Source of the DNA: Planctomycetes bacterium GWF2_41_51
GTDB lineage: Bacteria; Planctomycetota; Phycisphaerae; Sedimentisphaerales; UBA12454
NCBI GenBank assembly: GCA_001825665.1
Contig: MHXZ01000069.1
Coordinates: 1 to 58,592 of the forward strand
DNA length: 58,592 nucleotides
Reading direction: 5' to 3'
Translations under genes and position numbers: made by a program
Notes under the pieces: generated by a model
What the model saw: only the letters and a program-made list of their open reading frames with translations
Database searches by the model: none
Told to the model about the DNA's origin: nothing
Shown here: positions 35,715 through 44,302 of the stretch, piece by piece
How the letters are laid out: each line of letters opens with the position of its first letter
How positions within the stretch are numbered: position 1 is the first letter of the stretch

Positions 35715-36293
35715 AAGAACCCTTTCTATAAAATACCCACAGATAATAACAGGCTCTGGAAACGAATAAATCAGTTTTACTCCTAAACTCATTGAGCAAT
35801 TTACGGGAAAAAATATTGTCAGGCTTTTATCTATCTCCCCCGTTATGCATTCGAAAATTTTTCATGCCACCCCATCTAATGTTCCGTGCCTTTTGTAGCA
35901 AAAATATTGCGATAAACAACAAGTTACATAGGTGCGGGGTTAAATTTATAGGCATTAAATCGGCATGTTGCAATAATAATCTATAATAAAAAAACATAAT
36001 AATCCATGGCGGAGCGACGATGTTCGTGTCAGGATGAATACAAATTAAATCATACCTGCATTCCTTGGCGGAGCCTTTTATGTCAAAATATTGCGCCGCA
36101 TTAAATACCCCCTCGCCAAAGATTCAGATCCTTAGGAGAGAACTTGCAATATTAATCTACTTTGTTGTTTCTTCATAACTTTTATCCTTTGTCCATTCCT
36201 TTATTGTTCATGCCTAAGAGGTGAGTTAAAGAAGTTCGGTATGTCCGGTTTTTTTTATTTCCCTCGTTCGTTTCCCAAGCAAAAATGCACCTC
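35715..36293. other. Non-coding stretch with palindrome and short repeats
   Basis: I see no convincing gene: the one open frame (35792-35986, plus) has no ribosome site and an unlikely composition. The stretch holds the second copy of the GGC-TGTTGCAA motif (35957-35977) and two copies of TGGCGGAGC at about 36006-36014 and 36068-36076. It separates the copper-protein gene promoter from the gene at 36294-37274. Confidence 0.5.
35957..35977. promoter_or_regulatory. Palindrome-like motif, copy 2, upstream of the copper-binding gene
   Basis: AAATCGGCATGTTGCAATAA matches copy 1 (34191-34210) at 18 of 20 positions, but the palindrome is imperfect here. It lies about 250 bp upstream of the Csp-like start. 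Confidence 0.35.
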
Positions 36294-37274
36294 TCAATTT
36301 TGAGTAGTGCTTTTTGTTTCTTCAAAATCAATCCAATTCAATTTCAATGATTGCTCAAGCCGAATATCCGATTTACATTTTTCTAAATATTCATCTTTTG
36401 AAACATATTGGCCATAAATATAATAACCTTCAGTTAATTGACCATTTTCATCCCACGTTCTAAGTACCCCGTGCTGAGCATCATCCAAAAAAGTTTCCAG
36501 CCGCCATTTATTACCCTTTTCATCACATGTCCTTGAAATACCATAACGCATTCCATACTTCATAGGTGTATCAAAAGCCATTTTAGAATTCTTCCAAAAT
36601 CCGCGTTTCCCTACTTTTTCATCACCAAGCAAGTATTCAATAATATCAGAAGCTCCATAATTACCAGATGCTTTCCTTGAAACAGCTTTAGCCTTCTTGG
36701 GTATTTGGTAATCAATAAAATCCGTTGGCTTTCCATTTTCAAAATCTTTTAACCGTTTAATAACAGCTTTCACTTGTTGTTCACCTTCTTTATCATACTC
36801 CTTTGGTAGAGAATATTTATCAACTCTAATATATAAGCAATCCTCCATCATTTCTGACAAGAAGAGAATATACTTTTTCCCAATCTCGTAACGGGGGAGT
36901 ATTTCAAAACTTGCTCTTTTTTTAAATGATTGTATATAAGCTTTTGTTTTAGAATGAGGAATGGTTTTACCGCTGGGATATGAAAAAACTAAAACATTCA
37001 AAAATTTACCTTGCATAATTTCATTTGATTCAGACATTCCTTCCAAATCCACAGAGGGCAATTGATGTTGAAATTCGCCTTTATATACTTTATCAATTTT
37101 GAAACTCCATATTGCATAACTACTATGTATTGTCATATCCTGGATAGCTGATCTTACAGGTACCGCCGAGATAATAATTTTTGCATCTTTAACCGGTTTC
37201 TCCAAGCTTATTTGTGGAATTTCAGCCTTTAGCATGCTTCCAATTACTAATATAAGAAACATTGCTTTTTTCAT
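36294..37274 (-). CDS. Exported protein of unknown function with C-terminal MORN-like repeat
   Basis: This 326-residue protein has a signal peptide (about 1-18, MKKAMFLILVIGSMLKAE). The first half, with IISAVPVRS...FKIDKVYKGEF and later YEIGKKYILFLSEM, looks like a netrin/TIMP-type OB-fold, where a protein notes that a VYKG strand precedes a beta barrel (inference). The last 60 residues have HGVLRTWDENGQLTEGYYIYGQ, a MORN/YwqK-like repeat. ATG 37274 has AGGAG 6 nt upstream and is preferred over longer forms. It lies between queE and a non-coding stretch and seems unrelated to queuosine synthesis. Confidence 0.7.
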   Translation of the reverse strand: MKKAMFLILVIGSMLKAEIPQISLEKPVKDAKIIISAVPVRSAIQDMTIHSSYAIWSFKIDKVYKGEFQHQLPSVDLEGMSESNEIMQGKFLNVLVFSYPSGKTIPHSKTKAYIQSFKKRASFEILPRYEIGKKYILFLSEMMEDCLYIRVDKYSLPKEYDKEGEQQVKAVIKRLKDFENGKPTDFIDYQIPKKAKAVSRKASGNYGASDIIEYLLGDEKVGKRGFWKNSKMAFDTPMKYGMRYGISRTCDEKGNKWRLETFLDDAQHGVLRTWDENGQLTEGYYIYGQYVSKDEYLEKCKSDIRLEQSLKLNWIDFEETKSTTQN

Positions 37275-37305
37275 ATCGCACTCCTGATAGTTAAATGTGT
37301 CAGCT

Positions 37306-37977
37306 TTATTTTCCTCGTTTATTTCCCCAAAGAGTGATTTGCAAACGTGGCGAAAATGCGAAACCATATTGTTTGCACAACTTGGCTGCAACCGCACCTC
37401 TTTTGAGATAATCGGAAATATTTTTTGCCTGCGGCATAAGCATTACCTTCGAGAAATCAACATTCTTCAAATTTTTAAGGATTTGATTGACCTCTTTTAT
37501 ATCCCCTCCTTTTTCAATTACGAATTTTAATTGATACTCATAATTTTTTATCAATTTCTGCAACTCATCAATTTTCAGATACAAATCTTTATCACTTGGT
37601 TTGTAATAAGCATTTGAAAGTTTTGGACTGATGCTCATCAGGTCGCATTTTAAATCATCGACAAATTTTATTCCTGATGTTTCGATTGTGATATGATATT
37701 TTTTTAAGGCTTTGCACAACAGAGGCAAAGCAGAACAAATCATCGGTTCGCCGCCGGTGATTACAACATAGTTCGTAGGATATTTTTTCGTTTGCTTTAC
37801 AATCTCACCGACCGTCATTTTCTTTCCGGCAGAAGCATCAGCGGCATAACCGGTATCGCAGAATTTGCATCTAAGCGGACAGCCGGAAATGCGTATAAAC
37901 ACGCTCGGAACACCGGAAAGAAAGCCTTCGCCCTGTATCGAATAAAAAATTTCAGAAATGTTGATTTTATTTTGCAT
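37306..37977 (-). CDS. queE: 7-carboxy-7-deazaguanine synthase (radical SAM)
   Basis: QueE converts carboxy-tetrahydropterin to 7-carboxy-7-deazaguanine. The start ISEIFYSIQGEGFLSGVPSVF and the radical-SAM cluster motif CPLRCKFCD (CxxxCxxC) are clear, followed by VITGGEPM. The length (about 223) is normal. ATG 37977 gives the usual N-terminus and overlaps the queC stop; a TTG at 37992 with GAGG upstream is an alternative. It is translationally linked to queC. Confidence 0.92.
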   Translation of the reverse strand: MQNKINISEIFYSIQGEGFLSGVPSVFIRISGCPLRCKFCDTGYAADASAGKKMTVGEIVKQTKKYPTNYVVITGGEPMICSALPLLCKALKKYHITIETSGIKFVDDLKCDLMSISPKLSNAYYKPSDKDLYLKIDELQKLIKNYEYQLKFVIEKGGDIKEVNQILKNLKNVDFSKVMLMPQAKNISDYLKRGAVAAKLCKQYGFAFSPRLQITLWGNKRGK

Positions 37978-38662
37978 ATCTAATCGGGTCAATGAGTTTT
38001 GCCTCAGTAAAACCTTTTAAACGCAATTGACAGGAATCGCATTTGCCGCAGGCCTTGCCGGTTTTGTCTGGATTGTAGCAGCTATGGGTCAGGGAATAAT
38101 CGACGCCAAGTTTTGTTCCCGTTTTGATTATTTGCGCTTTTGACATTTTGATTATGGGAGTATGGATTTTATACCTTCGGCCTTTTTTTTGTATCGCGGC
38201 GGCTGTTGCGAGGTTTGCCATTTTTTCGTATGCTTTGATATATTCCGGCCTGCAATCGGGATATCCGCTATAATCGGTGGCATTGACGCCGATAAAGATG
38301 TCGAAGGCTCCGATAGATTCTGCGAAAGCAAGTGCGTAGCTTAGAAATATTGTATTTCTCGCGGGAACATACGTGATGGGTATTTTCGAACTATCGATTT
38401 TCCTGTTCGTAGGTACTTTTATGGATTTGTCGGTCAGTGCCGAATGCAGAAAAACCGCAGGATTGATATCGAAAAAGAGCTGTTCGGCCTCAAAAAATCT
38501 CGCAATTTTACTTGCGCATTTTTGCTCAATGCTATGCCTCTGACCGTAGCGAAAAGTCATAGCACAACATTTAAACCCTTTCGACTTTGCAATCGCAAGC
38601 GTCGTCGCCGAATCAAGACCTCCGCTAAGGAGAATAACGGCTTTTTTCGTGGTTTTTTCCAT
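37967..38662 (-). CDS. queC: 7-cyano-7-deazaguanine synthase
   Basis: This 231-residue PP-loop enzyme turns 7-carboxy-deazaguanine into preQ0 using ATP and ammonia. The N-terminus VILLSGGLDSATTLAIAKSKG carries the PP-loop, and the zinc site is at the end, SCYNPDKTGKACGKCDSC (three to four cysteines). Its gene overlaps queE and is divergent from queF across a 74-bp promoter region. Confidence 0.95.
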   Translation of the reverse strand: MEKTTKKAVILLSGGLDSATTLAIAKSKGFKCCAMTFRYGQRHSIEQKCASKIARFFEAEQLFFDINPAVFLHSALTDKSIKVPTNRKIDSSKIPITYVPARNTIFLSYALAFAESIGAFDIFIGVNATDYSGYPDCRPEYIKAYEKMANLATAAAIQKKGRRYKIHTPIIKMSKAQIIKTGTKLGVDYSLTHSCYNPDKTGKACGKCDSCQLRLKGFTEAKLIDPIRYAK

Positions 38663-38674
38663 AAAATACCTTAC

Positions 38675-38703
38675 TTGATAATTTAGTAAAAATACATTAT
38701 AGT
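38675..38703 (+). promoter_or_regulatory. Strong sigma-70-like promoter of queF
   Basis: TTGATA (38675-38680), a 17-bp spacer, then TATAGT (38698-38703); start ATG at 38737. On the opposite strand TATAAT (38701-38696) could serve queC, so the two promoters overlap. An inverted repeat CCTTACT (38669-38675) and AGTAAGG (38701-38707) brackets the promoter and may be an operator. Confidence 0.7.
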
Positions 38704-38736
38704 AAGGATTCTAATAAATAAAAGGTTAATTGACTC

Positions 38737-39081
38737 ATGGAACAACTGAAAATAGAGCTTTTTGACAATCCAAGGCCGGGGCGTGATTATAATATCTCGA
38801 TTTGCTGTCCAGAATTTACGAGCGTTTGTCCAAAGACCGGGCAGCCGGATTTCGGGACGATTGTGATTGATTATTGTCCTGATAAAAGCTGTATCGAGCT
38901 GAAAAGTCTGAAATATTATATGCAGGGGTTTCGGAACAAGGGAATCTTTTACGAAGCTGTAACAAACCAGATTCTTGACGACCTTGTTGCGGCCTGCAAA
39001 CCAAAACGTATGAAAATAACGGCAAAATTTACACCTCGAGGCGGAATAACGACAGAAGTAACCGCACAATATCCAGGTTAG
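38737..39081 (+). CDS. queF: NADPH-dependent preQ0 reductase
   Basis: This 114-residue type I QueF (T-fold) reduces the nitrile of preQ0 to preQ1. The catalytic cysteine is in [13 protein letters not shown] (about Cys31), and [24 protein letters not shown] holds the substrate glutamate and the QueF signature. It is the short, unimodular form. It is divergent from queC and 13 nt ahead of a zinc-ribbon gene. Confidence 0.95.
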   Translation: MEQLKIELFDNPRPGRDYNISICCPEFTSVCPKTGQPDFGTIVIDYCPDKSCIELKSLKYYMQGFRNKGIFYEAVTNQILDDLVAACKPKRMKITAKFTPRGGITTEVTAQYPG

Positions 39082-39094
39082 TTAGGAGTTAGCT

Positions 39095-39592
39095 ATGGCG
39101 ATTACATTTCATTGCGAATGCTGTAAGAAAAAAATAAACGCACCGGATACGGCCGGCGGGAAATGGGGAAAGTGCCCCTACTGCAATCATAAATGTTACA
39201 TACCATTGCCGCCGAGCGAAGACGATGAAGAATTGAAGCTTGCGCCTATCGATGAAACCGAAGAAGAAAAATATACCCGTATGATGCTTGAAACTCAAAA
39301 TCTTACGCGATCACTTCTTCATCAAACGCAGGAACCGCAAGAGAATGGTAAGGAAACCGCCATTGACGATAAAGAGCTTGCGACAAGAATAGTTAATTAT
39401 CTAAAGCTGATGTCGGGCGGTTCGCTGGATGAAGCACATAATCTTGCCGAGAAAATATCCCCTTATAAGAAATCTGCGATACCAATTCTTGAAAAATTAT
39501 TGAAAGCAAAAGCACCGCTGCCGGGATTGCAGAGTGTGCCTAAAAAAGTACTCGAACATTATATTAAAGATATGATTACAAAGATGGGATGA
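39095..39592 (+). CDS. Zinc-ribbon protein of planctomycete type, unknown function
   Basis: This 165-residue protein starts with a zinc ribbon, FHCECCKKKINAPDTAGGKW then KCPYCNH (CxxC and CxxC), a module I often associate with planctomycete proteins. An acidic linker and a helical C-terminal part (about 85-165) follow. No catalytic motif is seen. It lies between queF and a carboxymuconolactone-decarboxylase-like gene, which it overlaps by 4 nt. Confidence 0.75.
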   Translation: MAITFHCECCKKKINAPDTAGGKWGKCPYCNHKCYIPLPPSEDDEELKLAPIDETEEEKYTRMMLETQNLTRSLLHQTQEPQENGKETAIDDKELATRIVNYLKLMSGGSLDEAHNLAEKISPYKKSAIPILEKLLKAKAPLPGLQSVPKKVLEHYIKDMITKMG

Positions 39593-39936
39593 TGAAAATG
39601 TCGCGCTCAAAAGAATTTTATGAGACAATCGGCCAGAAAATGGAAAAAATGAAAAAAGACGCTCCGAATATGGTTGCAGGATTCGGAGGTCTTTTCAGCA
39701 AGGTTATGGTTGATGGCGCAATAAGCCTTCGCGAGAAGGAACTTATCGCATTAAGTATTGCCGTCGCTGTTAACTGCCATCCCTGCATTATGGCCCATGT
39801 GAAAAAATGCCTTGAAACAGGTTCAAGCAAAGAACAGATATTAGATGCGGTTTCAGTTGCGGTGGTTATGGGCGGAGGCCCCGCTTATATGCACGTTCTT
39901 GAAGTTATGGATGCTCTCGAAGCACTCGGCAAATAA
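39589..39936 (+). CDS. AhpD/carboxymuconolactone-decarboxylase-family protein
   Basis: This 115-residue all-helical protein has the AhpD-like core, REKELIALSIAVAVNCHPCIMAHVKKCLETG, with the CxxC (NCHPC) and nearby His that make it a likely thiol-disulfide or peroxidase-reductase enzyme. The late MGGGPAYMHVLEVMDALE fits the family. The first ATG overlaps the upstream stop. Its 3' end overlaps the convergent queG by 32 nt. Confidence 0.85.
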   Translation: MMKMSRSKEFYETIGQKMEKMKKDAPNMVAGFGGLFSKVMVDGAISLREKELIALSIAVAVNCHPCIMAHVKKCLETGSSKEQILDAVSVAVVMGGGPAYMHVLEVMDALEALGK

Positions 39937-40834
39937 GCGCATTGCGTTTTATTTTCCTAAATCCGGTTCGCTGTATAGCTGTATTTGCTGCAAAATTTTC
40001 AAAATCTTTTTTTGACCAGAGGCAAACTTCAGCCACTGTAAGTTTCGGCTGCTTTGCAGTAAAACCATATTTCGATTTTTCAGCTATCGGTGATTTTTCA
40101 TTAAACGGGCATACCTTCAAACATTCTTCACAGCCGAAAAGATGTAGACCTATTTTATTTTTTAGTTCAGGTAATATTCTGCCTTTGTGCTCAATCGTAA
40201 GATAACTGACACATTTTCGGGCATCGAAATTATTTTCAGTAAGCGCACCTGTTGGGCAGACATCGACGCATTTTCTGCATTTACCGCATTCCTGCCTTTC
40301 TACAGGTTTGTCGGGTTCTAACTGCATATTTGTGATAATTTCGCCAAGCAGAAGAAATGAACCAAATTGGTTATTAGTTAGCAGACGATTTTTGGCGATG
40401 AACCCCAGACCACTGCGCATTGCCAAGGCTTTCTCGGCAACGGATGAAGAATCCACACAAATCTTAAATTTTAGATTTTTATCTATGCTTTTAAGAAAAT
40501 CTGCAAGCAAAGAAAGTTTTTCTTTTATGAATTTGTGATAATCTGGATAAAGCGCATAAGACGCTATTTGAAGACAATCTTTCGAAGCGGGTTTTTGGAT
40601 TTTATAATTAATCGCAACGCATATTATGGATTTTGCACCGGGCAGAACGGCAGCAGGATTAAATCTCCTTTCAGGATTTCTTTCGAGAAATGCCATTTGG
40701 CCGTTGCAGCCGGCTTTGAGCCAGCTGTTGAATTTTTCGATTTGTTCACTATCGACATTCTGTGCTGAAGTTATACCTGCAAGGTCAAACCCGAGCGAGA
40801 GAGCTTTGCGTTTTATCTGGTCTTCAATTCGCAT
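39905..40834 (-). CDS. queG: Epoxyqueuosine reductase
   Basis: This 309-residue cobalamin-dependent iron-sulfur enzyme makes queuosine from epoxyqueuosine in tRNA, the last step of the pathway. Motifs are LGFDLAGITSA at the start, FIAKNRLLTNNQFGSFLLLGEI and two 4Fe-4S sites, CGKCRKCVDVCPTGAL and CEECLKVCPFN. It is somewhat shorter than the usual QueG, lacking the C-terminal HEAT-like repeats. It overlaps dapF by 11 nt. Confidence 0.92.
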   Translation of the reverse strand: MRIEDQIKRKALSLGFDLAGITSAQNVDSEQIEKFNSWLKAGCNGQMAFLERNPERRFNPAAVLPGAKSIICVAINYKIQKPASKDCLQIASYALYPDYHKFIKEKLSLLADFLKSIDKNLKFKICVDSSSVAEKALAMRSGLGFIAKNRLLTNNQFGSFLLLGEIITNMQLEPDKPVERQECGKCRKCVDVCPTGALTENNFDARKCVSYLTIEHKGRILPELKNKIGLHLFGCEECLKVCPFNEKSPIAEKSKYGFTAKQPKLTVAEVCLWSKKDFENFAANTAIQRTGFRKIKRNALICRVLREHP

Positions 40835-41678
40835 TATCTTCCGGCCAGACGCCGGTGAAAACTTCCGTCGCAGGGCCTGTCATATAAACACAATTATCTT
40901 TTTGCGACCATTCGATTTGCAAATCTCCACCGGGTAGATGGGCGGTAACATTTCTATCACTTCTTTCAGTGAGAACAGCAGCAACGCAGCAAGCGCAGGC
41001 TCCTGTACCGCAGGCAAGAGTTACGCCGCTTCCGCGTTCCCATGTAATCATCGTAAAATCATTGCGGGAATTGACTCTGACAAAATGAGCATTAATTCGC
41101 TCAGGAAACAGTTCGTGATTTTCAATAATGTGTCCGACTTTCTCGATGTTAATCGAATCAAGGTCATCGGTGAAGAAAACGGCATGAGGATTACCCATAG
41201 AAACGCAGGTCATCAACATTCGCTGATTTCGGACGTCAATCGCAGCTTCAACTATGCTGTCGCCTTCGAGCAAAACAGGAACTTTCGAAGGCTCCAATAT
41301 AGGCTGACCCATATTGACGCAGACTTTTTCGACTTTATTGTTTTTATTTATTTCAAGTCCGAGAGTGAGAACACCCCTGCCGGTTTCGATAGTTAGAGAT
41401 GGGGGTTTGCTTTTGGTGAGATTGTGTTCGTAGGCATATTTCGCAACGCAGCGAATACCATTGCCGCACATTTGGGCCTGCGAGCCATCGGCATTAAACA
41501 TTTGCATTTTCACATCGGCGACATTCGAGGGGCAAATTAAAATCAGACCATCTGCGCCTATGCCGCGGTGGCGGTCACTTACAATTATTGCTGTTTTCGC
41601 AGGGTCAGGCACTTTTTCCTGAAAGCAATTGACATAAACATAGTCATTGCCTAAACCGTGCATTTTCGTAAAACGCAT
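40824..41678 (-). CDS. dapF: Diaminopimelate epimerase
   Basis: This 284-residue enzyme converts LL- to meso-diaminopimelate for lysine and peptidoglycan. The start MRFTKMHGLGNDYVYVNCF and the two catalytic cysteines, in MCGNGIRCVAKYA and LACGTGACACCVAA, are standard. ATG 41678 has GAGGT upstream. It is transcribed with queG, with which it overlaps by 11 nt; the two pathways are unrelated. Confidence 0.95.
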   Translation of the reverse strand: MRFTKMHGLGNDYVYVNCFQEKVPDPAKTAIIVSDRHRGIGADGLILICPSNVADVKMQMFNADGSQAQMCGNGIRCVAKYAYEHNLTKSKPPSLTIETGRGVLTLGLEINKNNKVEKVCVNMGQPILEPSKVPVLLEGDSIVEAAIDVRNQRMLMTCVSMGNPHAVFFTDDLDSINIEKVGHIIENHELFPERINAHFVRVNSRNDFTMITWERGSGVTLACGTGACACCVAAVLTERSDRNVTAHLPGGDLQIEWSQKDNCVYMTGPATEVFTGVWPEDNAN

Positions 41679-41811
41679 ACATACCTCAAATATAGGGAAA
41701 TTTTAAGGGAATAAGAATACTAAAAATAATTGGAAAAAGAAAGACTTTTTTGGTGACCCACGACTGCCCGCCCCGCCTGTAAAGGCGAGGTTTAATCAAA
41801 CATTTATGATA
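41679..41811. other. Gap with a GC-rich hairpin downstream of the sigma factor
   Basis: CCCCGCC (41771-41777) and GGCGAGG (41784-41790) can form a stem, read CGCCT/AGGCG in its core. It is downstream of the minus-strand sigma factor gene, but no T-run follows on that strand, so a terminator role is only possible. No gene is seen. Confidence 0.35.
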
Positions 41812-42594
41812 TTACTTTGGTGAAAACTCTTTTTTCCTCGTGCTCATTTGTGCTTTCAGTCTGGCGATAATTGAGGAATGCATCTGCGAAACACGCGATT
41901 CAGATAAATCGAGTGTTGCGCCGATTTCCTTCATTGTCATTTCTTCATAATAATAGAGGACGAGAATTAGTCTTTCGGCTCTGCTTAACCCTTTGCCGAG
42001 CAGTGCCTTTAAATCACGCTTTTGCGCTTCGGTCATTGGGTCTTCGCTTTTTTTGTCTTCTATAACATCGATTTCGCAGATATCATTTTCGCCATCGGAA
42101 TCGAGACTATTGCTAAGCGAAACAAGGCCGACCGCATTTGCGTCGCGCTGGAGCCTATAGAAATTTTCCATATCCATTTCGAGTTCGCCGGCAATTTCCT
42201 GTTCAGTAGGTACTCTGCCAAGGTGCGATTCGAGAGTTCTTGTTGCGTTTCCGAGCTGATGCGCTCTTGCCCGAACCAAACGCGGAACCCAGTCCATACT
42301 TCGAAGTTCATCGAGTATCGCACCCCTGATACGCGGAGTGCAATAGGTTGCAAACTTTACTCCCCGTTTGGGATCAAACGCATCGATAGCGTCCATCATG
42401 CCGAATATTCCGGCGCTGATAAGGTCATCAACTTCGACTTTGTCGGGAAGTTTGACATAAATTCTTTCCGCGGTGTATTTGACGAGCGGAAGATAAAATT
42501 CCATAAGTTTATTGCGATACTCTTCGGAACGTTCCTTAAAGTACTTTTTCCATATTGTATCAATATCAATTTCTGCTTTTTTTGCCGCGGGCAT
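41812..42594 (-). CDS. fliA: Sigma-28-type RNA polymerase sigma factor (FliA/WhiG)
   Basis: This 260-residue factor has sigma region 2 (VEVDDLISAGIFGMMDAIDAFDPKRGVKFATYCTPRIRGAILDELR-type, about 54-100), region 3 (GRVPTEQEIAGEL) and region 4 (TMKEIGATLDLSESRVSQMHSSII, about 218-241). FliA/WhiG factors direct late flagellar genes. GGAGGG lies 8 nt upstream. It follows flhG by 17 nt, which is the usual order at the end of flagellar operons. Confidence 0.93.
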   Translation of the reverse strand: MPAAKKAEIDIDTIWKKYFKERSEEYRNKLMEFYLPLVKYTAERIYVKLPDKVEVDDLISAGIFGMMDAIDAFDPKRGVKFATYCTPRIRGAILDELRSMDWVPRLVRARAHQLGNATRTLESHLGRVPTEQEIAGELEMDMENFYRLQRDANAVGLVSLSNSLDSDGENDICEIDVIEDKKSEDPMTEAQKRDLKALLGKGLSRAERLILVLYYYEEMTMKEIGATLDLSESRVSQMHSSIIARLKAQMSTRKKEFSPK

Positions 42595-42611
42595 TTATGC
42601 ACCCTCCAATG

Positions 42612-43457
42612 TTAGATAAACCAATTAACAACTTTTCTAAAAAACCCATAATCGCTCGAAGCCATCGGCACCCTGCTGATTTTAGCAGCTACCGACATAA
42701 GCGATTTTGCGGCGGCCGTTTTTGGGCAGGCAAGAACAAAGGGTTCTCTTTTTTGAATAGACGATATAACGTTTGCATCACGCGGTACAACTCCGGCCAT
42801 ATTTAATTTGACATCGAGGAATTGTGCCGCGGCATACGCAATTTGTTTATAAACTTTTTTGCCTTGTGTGTCGTTTTGAGCCATATTCACCAAAAGACTC
42901 ATTCTGCCATTGTATTTATGAATATTCATTGCTTTCATAAGCATATAAACATCGGTTATTGCAGCAGGGTCAGGGGTTCCGACAAGAATTGTGTGGTCGC
43001 AGGCGAGGCAAAACCCTAAAACTGATTTGCTAATACCTGCCGCGGTATCGATAAGAACAATGTCATAGTTATCGGCAAGATCATCCATCGCGGCGACAAT
43101 CCGTTCTCTGGCGAATTCTGTCAATTGCGAGAGCTGTTCGACACCTGCAAGACCACAGAAAATATCAACACCCTCACAGGCAGTATGTGCAATTTCATCG
43201 AGAGTTTTAACGCCTTTGATAAAATGGGAAAGATTGTATTTAGTGCTGATACCGAATATAATGTCGAGATTCGCAAGTCCGAAATCTGCATCGAGAACGG
43301 CTACCTTTTTACCGGCGGCCGCGAAACAAATCGCGAGATTAGCCGTAATGTTTGTCTTACCAACTCCACCCTTGCCGCTGGCTATAGTTAGAACCATAGC
43401 TTTGTGCCTGGTATCGGCGTTTAACCTGGCAAGCTCCTGTACACTTCCCTGCGACAT
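42612..43457 (-). CDS. flhG: FlhG/MinD-like ParA ATPase
   Basis: This 281-residue ATPase has the deviant Walker A SGKGGVGKTNITANLA (about 27-42), LDADFGLANLDIIFG and IDTAAGISKSVLGF. FlhG sets flagellar number and position and works with FlhF and FliA. FlhF is not in the window. GGAGGAACAG precedes ATG 43457. The C-terminal ~30 residues include a basic, hydrophobic helix that could be a membrane-targeting tail. Confidence 0.88.
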   Translation of the reverse strand: MSQGSVQELARLNADTRHKAMVLTIASGKGGVGKTNITANLAICFAAAGKKVAVLDADFGLANLDIIFGISTKYNLSHFIKGVKTLDEIAHTACEGVDIFCGLAGVEQLSQLTEFARERIVAAMDDLADNYDIVLIDTAAGISKSVLGFCLACDHTILVGTPDPAAITDVYMLMKAMNIHKYNGRMSLLVNMAQNDTQGKKVYKQIAYAAAQFLDVKLNMAGVVPRDANVISSIQKREPFVLACPKTAAAKSLMSVAAKISRVPMASSDYGFFRKVVNWFI

Positions 43458-43514
43458 CTGTTCCTCCGCTGCCTGCTATTTAGCCAAAAAAACTCATAAT
43501 AATTGTCAAAGAAA

Positions 43515-43976
43515 TTATATCTGATTCTCAACCGGGTTATCCGTAACCTGATTATTCATTTCATTAATTTTGTGGTAGAGCAATGTACATGCGGCTTTAT
43601 TATTAGCAATGTTTTCTCTTAACCTGCTTTTTTGAAGCTCCATATAAGTCTGTAAATCAGTGCACATTAAATCCGCAGCTTCGAAATCAACCTGCGGTTC
43701 GAGAGCAAATTCGCCATCCTGCAAAAAAGTAACAGTTCTGCTGTCACAAAGAGCCAGTCTTTTAGTTTTCTGATGTTCTGTGAGCGCGACGGAAATAACT
43801 TTCGCGAAATCCTCTACATCAATACACATCGGAATGAAACCTGCTGTCCTGCAGCCGCGAATGTTTTCGGAAATTAAATTATGGTGGATGTTTGTAAACT
43901 GAATGATTCGAACAAGTATCTCATCGATGTTGTCGCGAACCAGTGATGACAATTCCGTTTGCCTGTTGTTTATCAT
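43515..43976 (-). CDS. Small protein possibly related to flagellar rod protein FlgB
   Basis: This 153-residue protein is not clearly recognised. By eye LVRIIQFTNIHHNLISENIRG then RTAGFIPMCIDVEDFAKVIS resembles the FlgB/rod start, where a helix is followed by NxANxxTPGY and a short strand, and the C-terminal QVDFEAADLMCTDLQTYMEL resembles the rod C-terminal helix. It lies just before flhG and fliA in the same direction, which makes a flagellar role possible (inference). The start may be ATG 43976 or TTG 43979; AAGGA lies upstream. Confidence 0.5.
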   Translation of the reverse strand: MINNRQTELSSLVRDNIDEILVRIIQFTNIHHNLISENIRGCRTAGFIPMCIDVEDFAKVISVALTEHQKTKRLALCDSRTVTFLQDGEFALEPQVDFEAADLMCTDLQTYMELQKSRLRENIANNKAACTLLYHKINEMNNQVTDNPVENQI

Positions 43977-44035
43977 CAATTCAGTATTCCTTTTACTCTA
44001 ACGTCCTAATATTATCGTTCAATCTGATTATTTAT

Positions 44036-44302
44036 TTAGAGCAAATCTCTTATTTGCCCTAAAGTTTTTGTTTTTCTCATTTCCGCTATCTTCGAAAGCT
44101 TCTCAAAAACAGTTTCGTCATAGAGTCTATGACCGCCTTCGGTCCACAAAGTCTCTTTAATGAGACCCATAATTGTGTAGTTGTGAATCGTCTGCCGGGA
44201 AAACGGAGTGCAGCGAACAATGTCGCCGATGCGATACAATTTTTCAGGAGCTGTGAACACCTTACTTTCACTCTTTGAACCTGACTGCTGAATTCCCAAC
44301 AT
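44036..44302 (-). CDS. Small MerR-type DNA-binding protein
   Basis: This 88-residue protein is mostly a MerR-like winged helix: KLYRIGDIVRCTPFSRQTIHNYTIMGLI and then TEGGHRLYDETVFEKLSKIAEMR. It lacks the long dimer helix and effector domain of classic MerR factors, so it is a minimal form as in HspR/SoxR-like truncated types. ATG 44302 follows AAAGGT. Upstream lies a promoter with a 24-bp palindrome, which it may bind itself. It is at the head of the flagellar-type gene group. Confidence 0.85.
   Translation of the reverse strand: MLGIQQSGSKSESKVFTAPEKLYRIGDIVRCTPFSRQTIHNYTIMGLIKETLWTEGGHRLYDETVFEKLSKIAEMRKTKTLGQIRDLL

Noticed and set aside
35792-35986. Small open frame on the plus strand
   Set aside because: No ribosome site, odd composition, and it overlaps the motif and the promoter region of the copper-protein gene.
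38663-38736. preQ1 riboswitch between queC and queF
   Set aside because: The gap is only 74 bp, and the sequence is explained by overlapping promoters and an inverted repeat; no C-rich loop or A-rich tail of a preQ1 aptamer is seen.
41771-41790. Intrinsic terminator of the sigma factor gene
   Set aside because: A stem exists, but no T-run follows on the minus strand, so the evidence is too weak.
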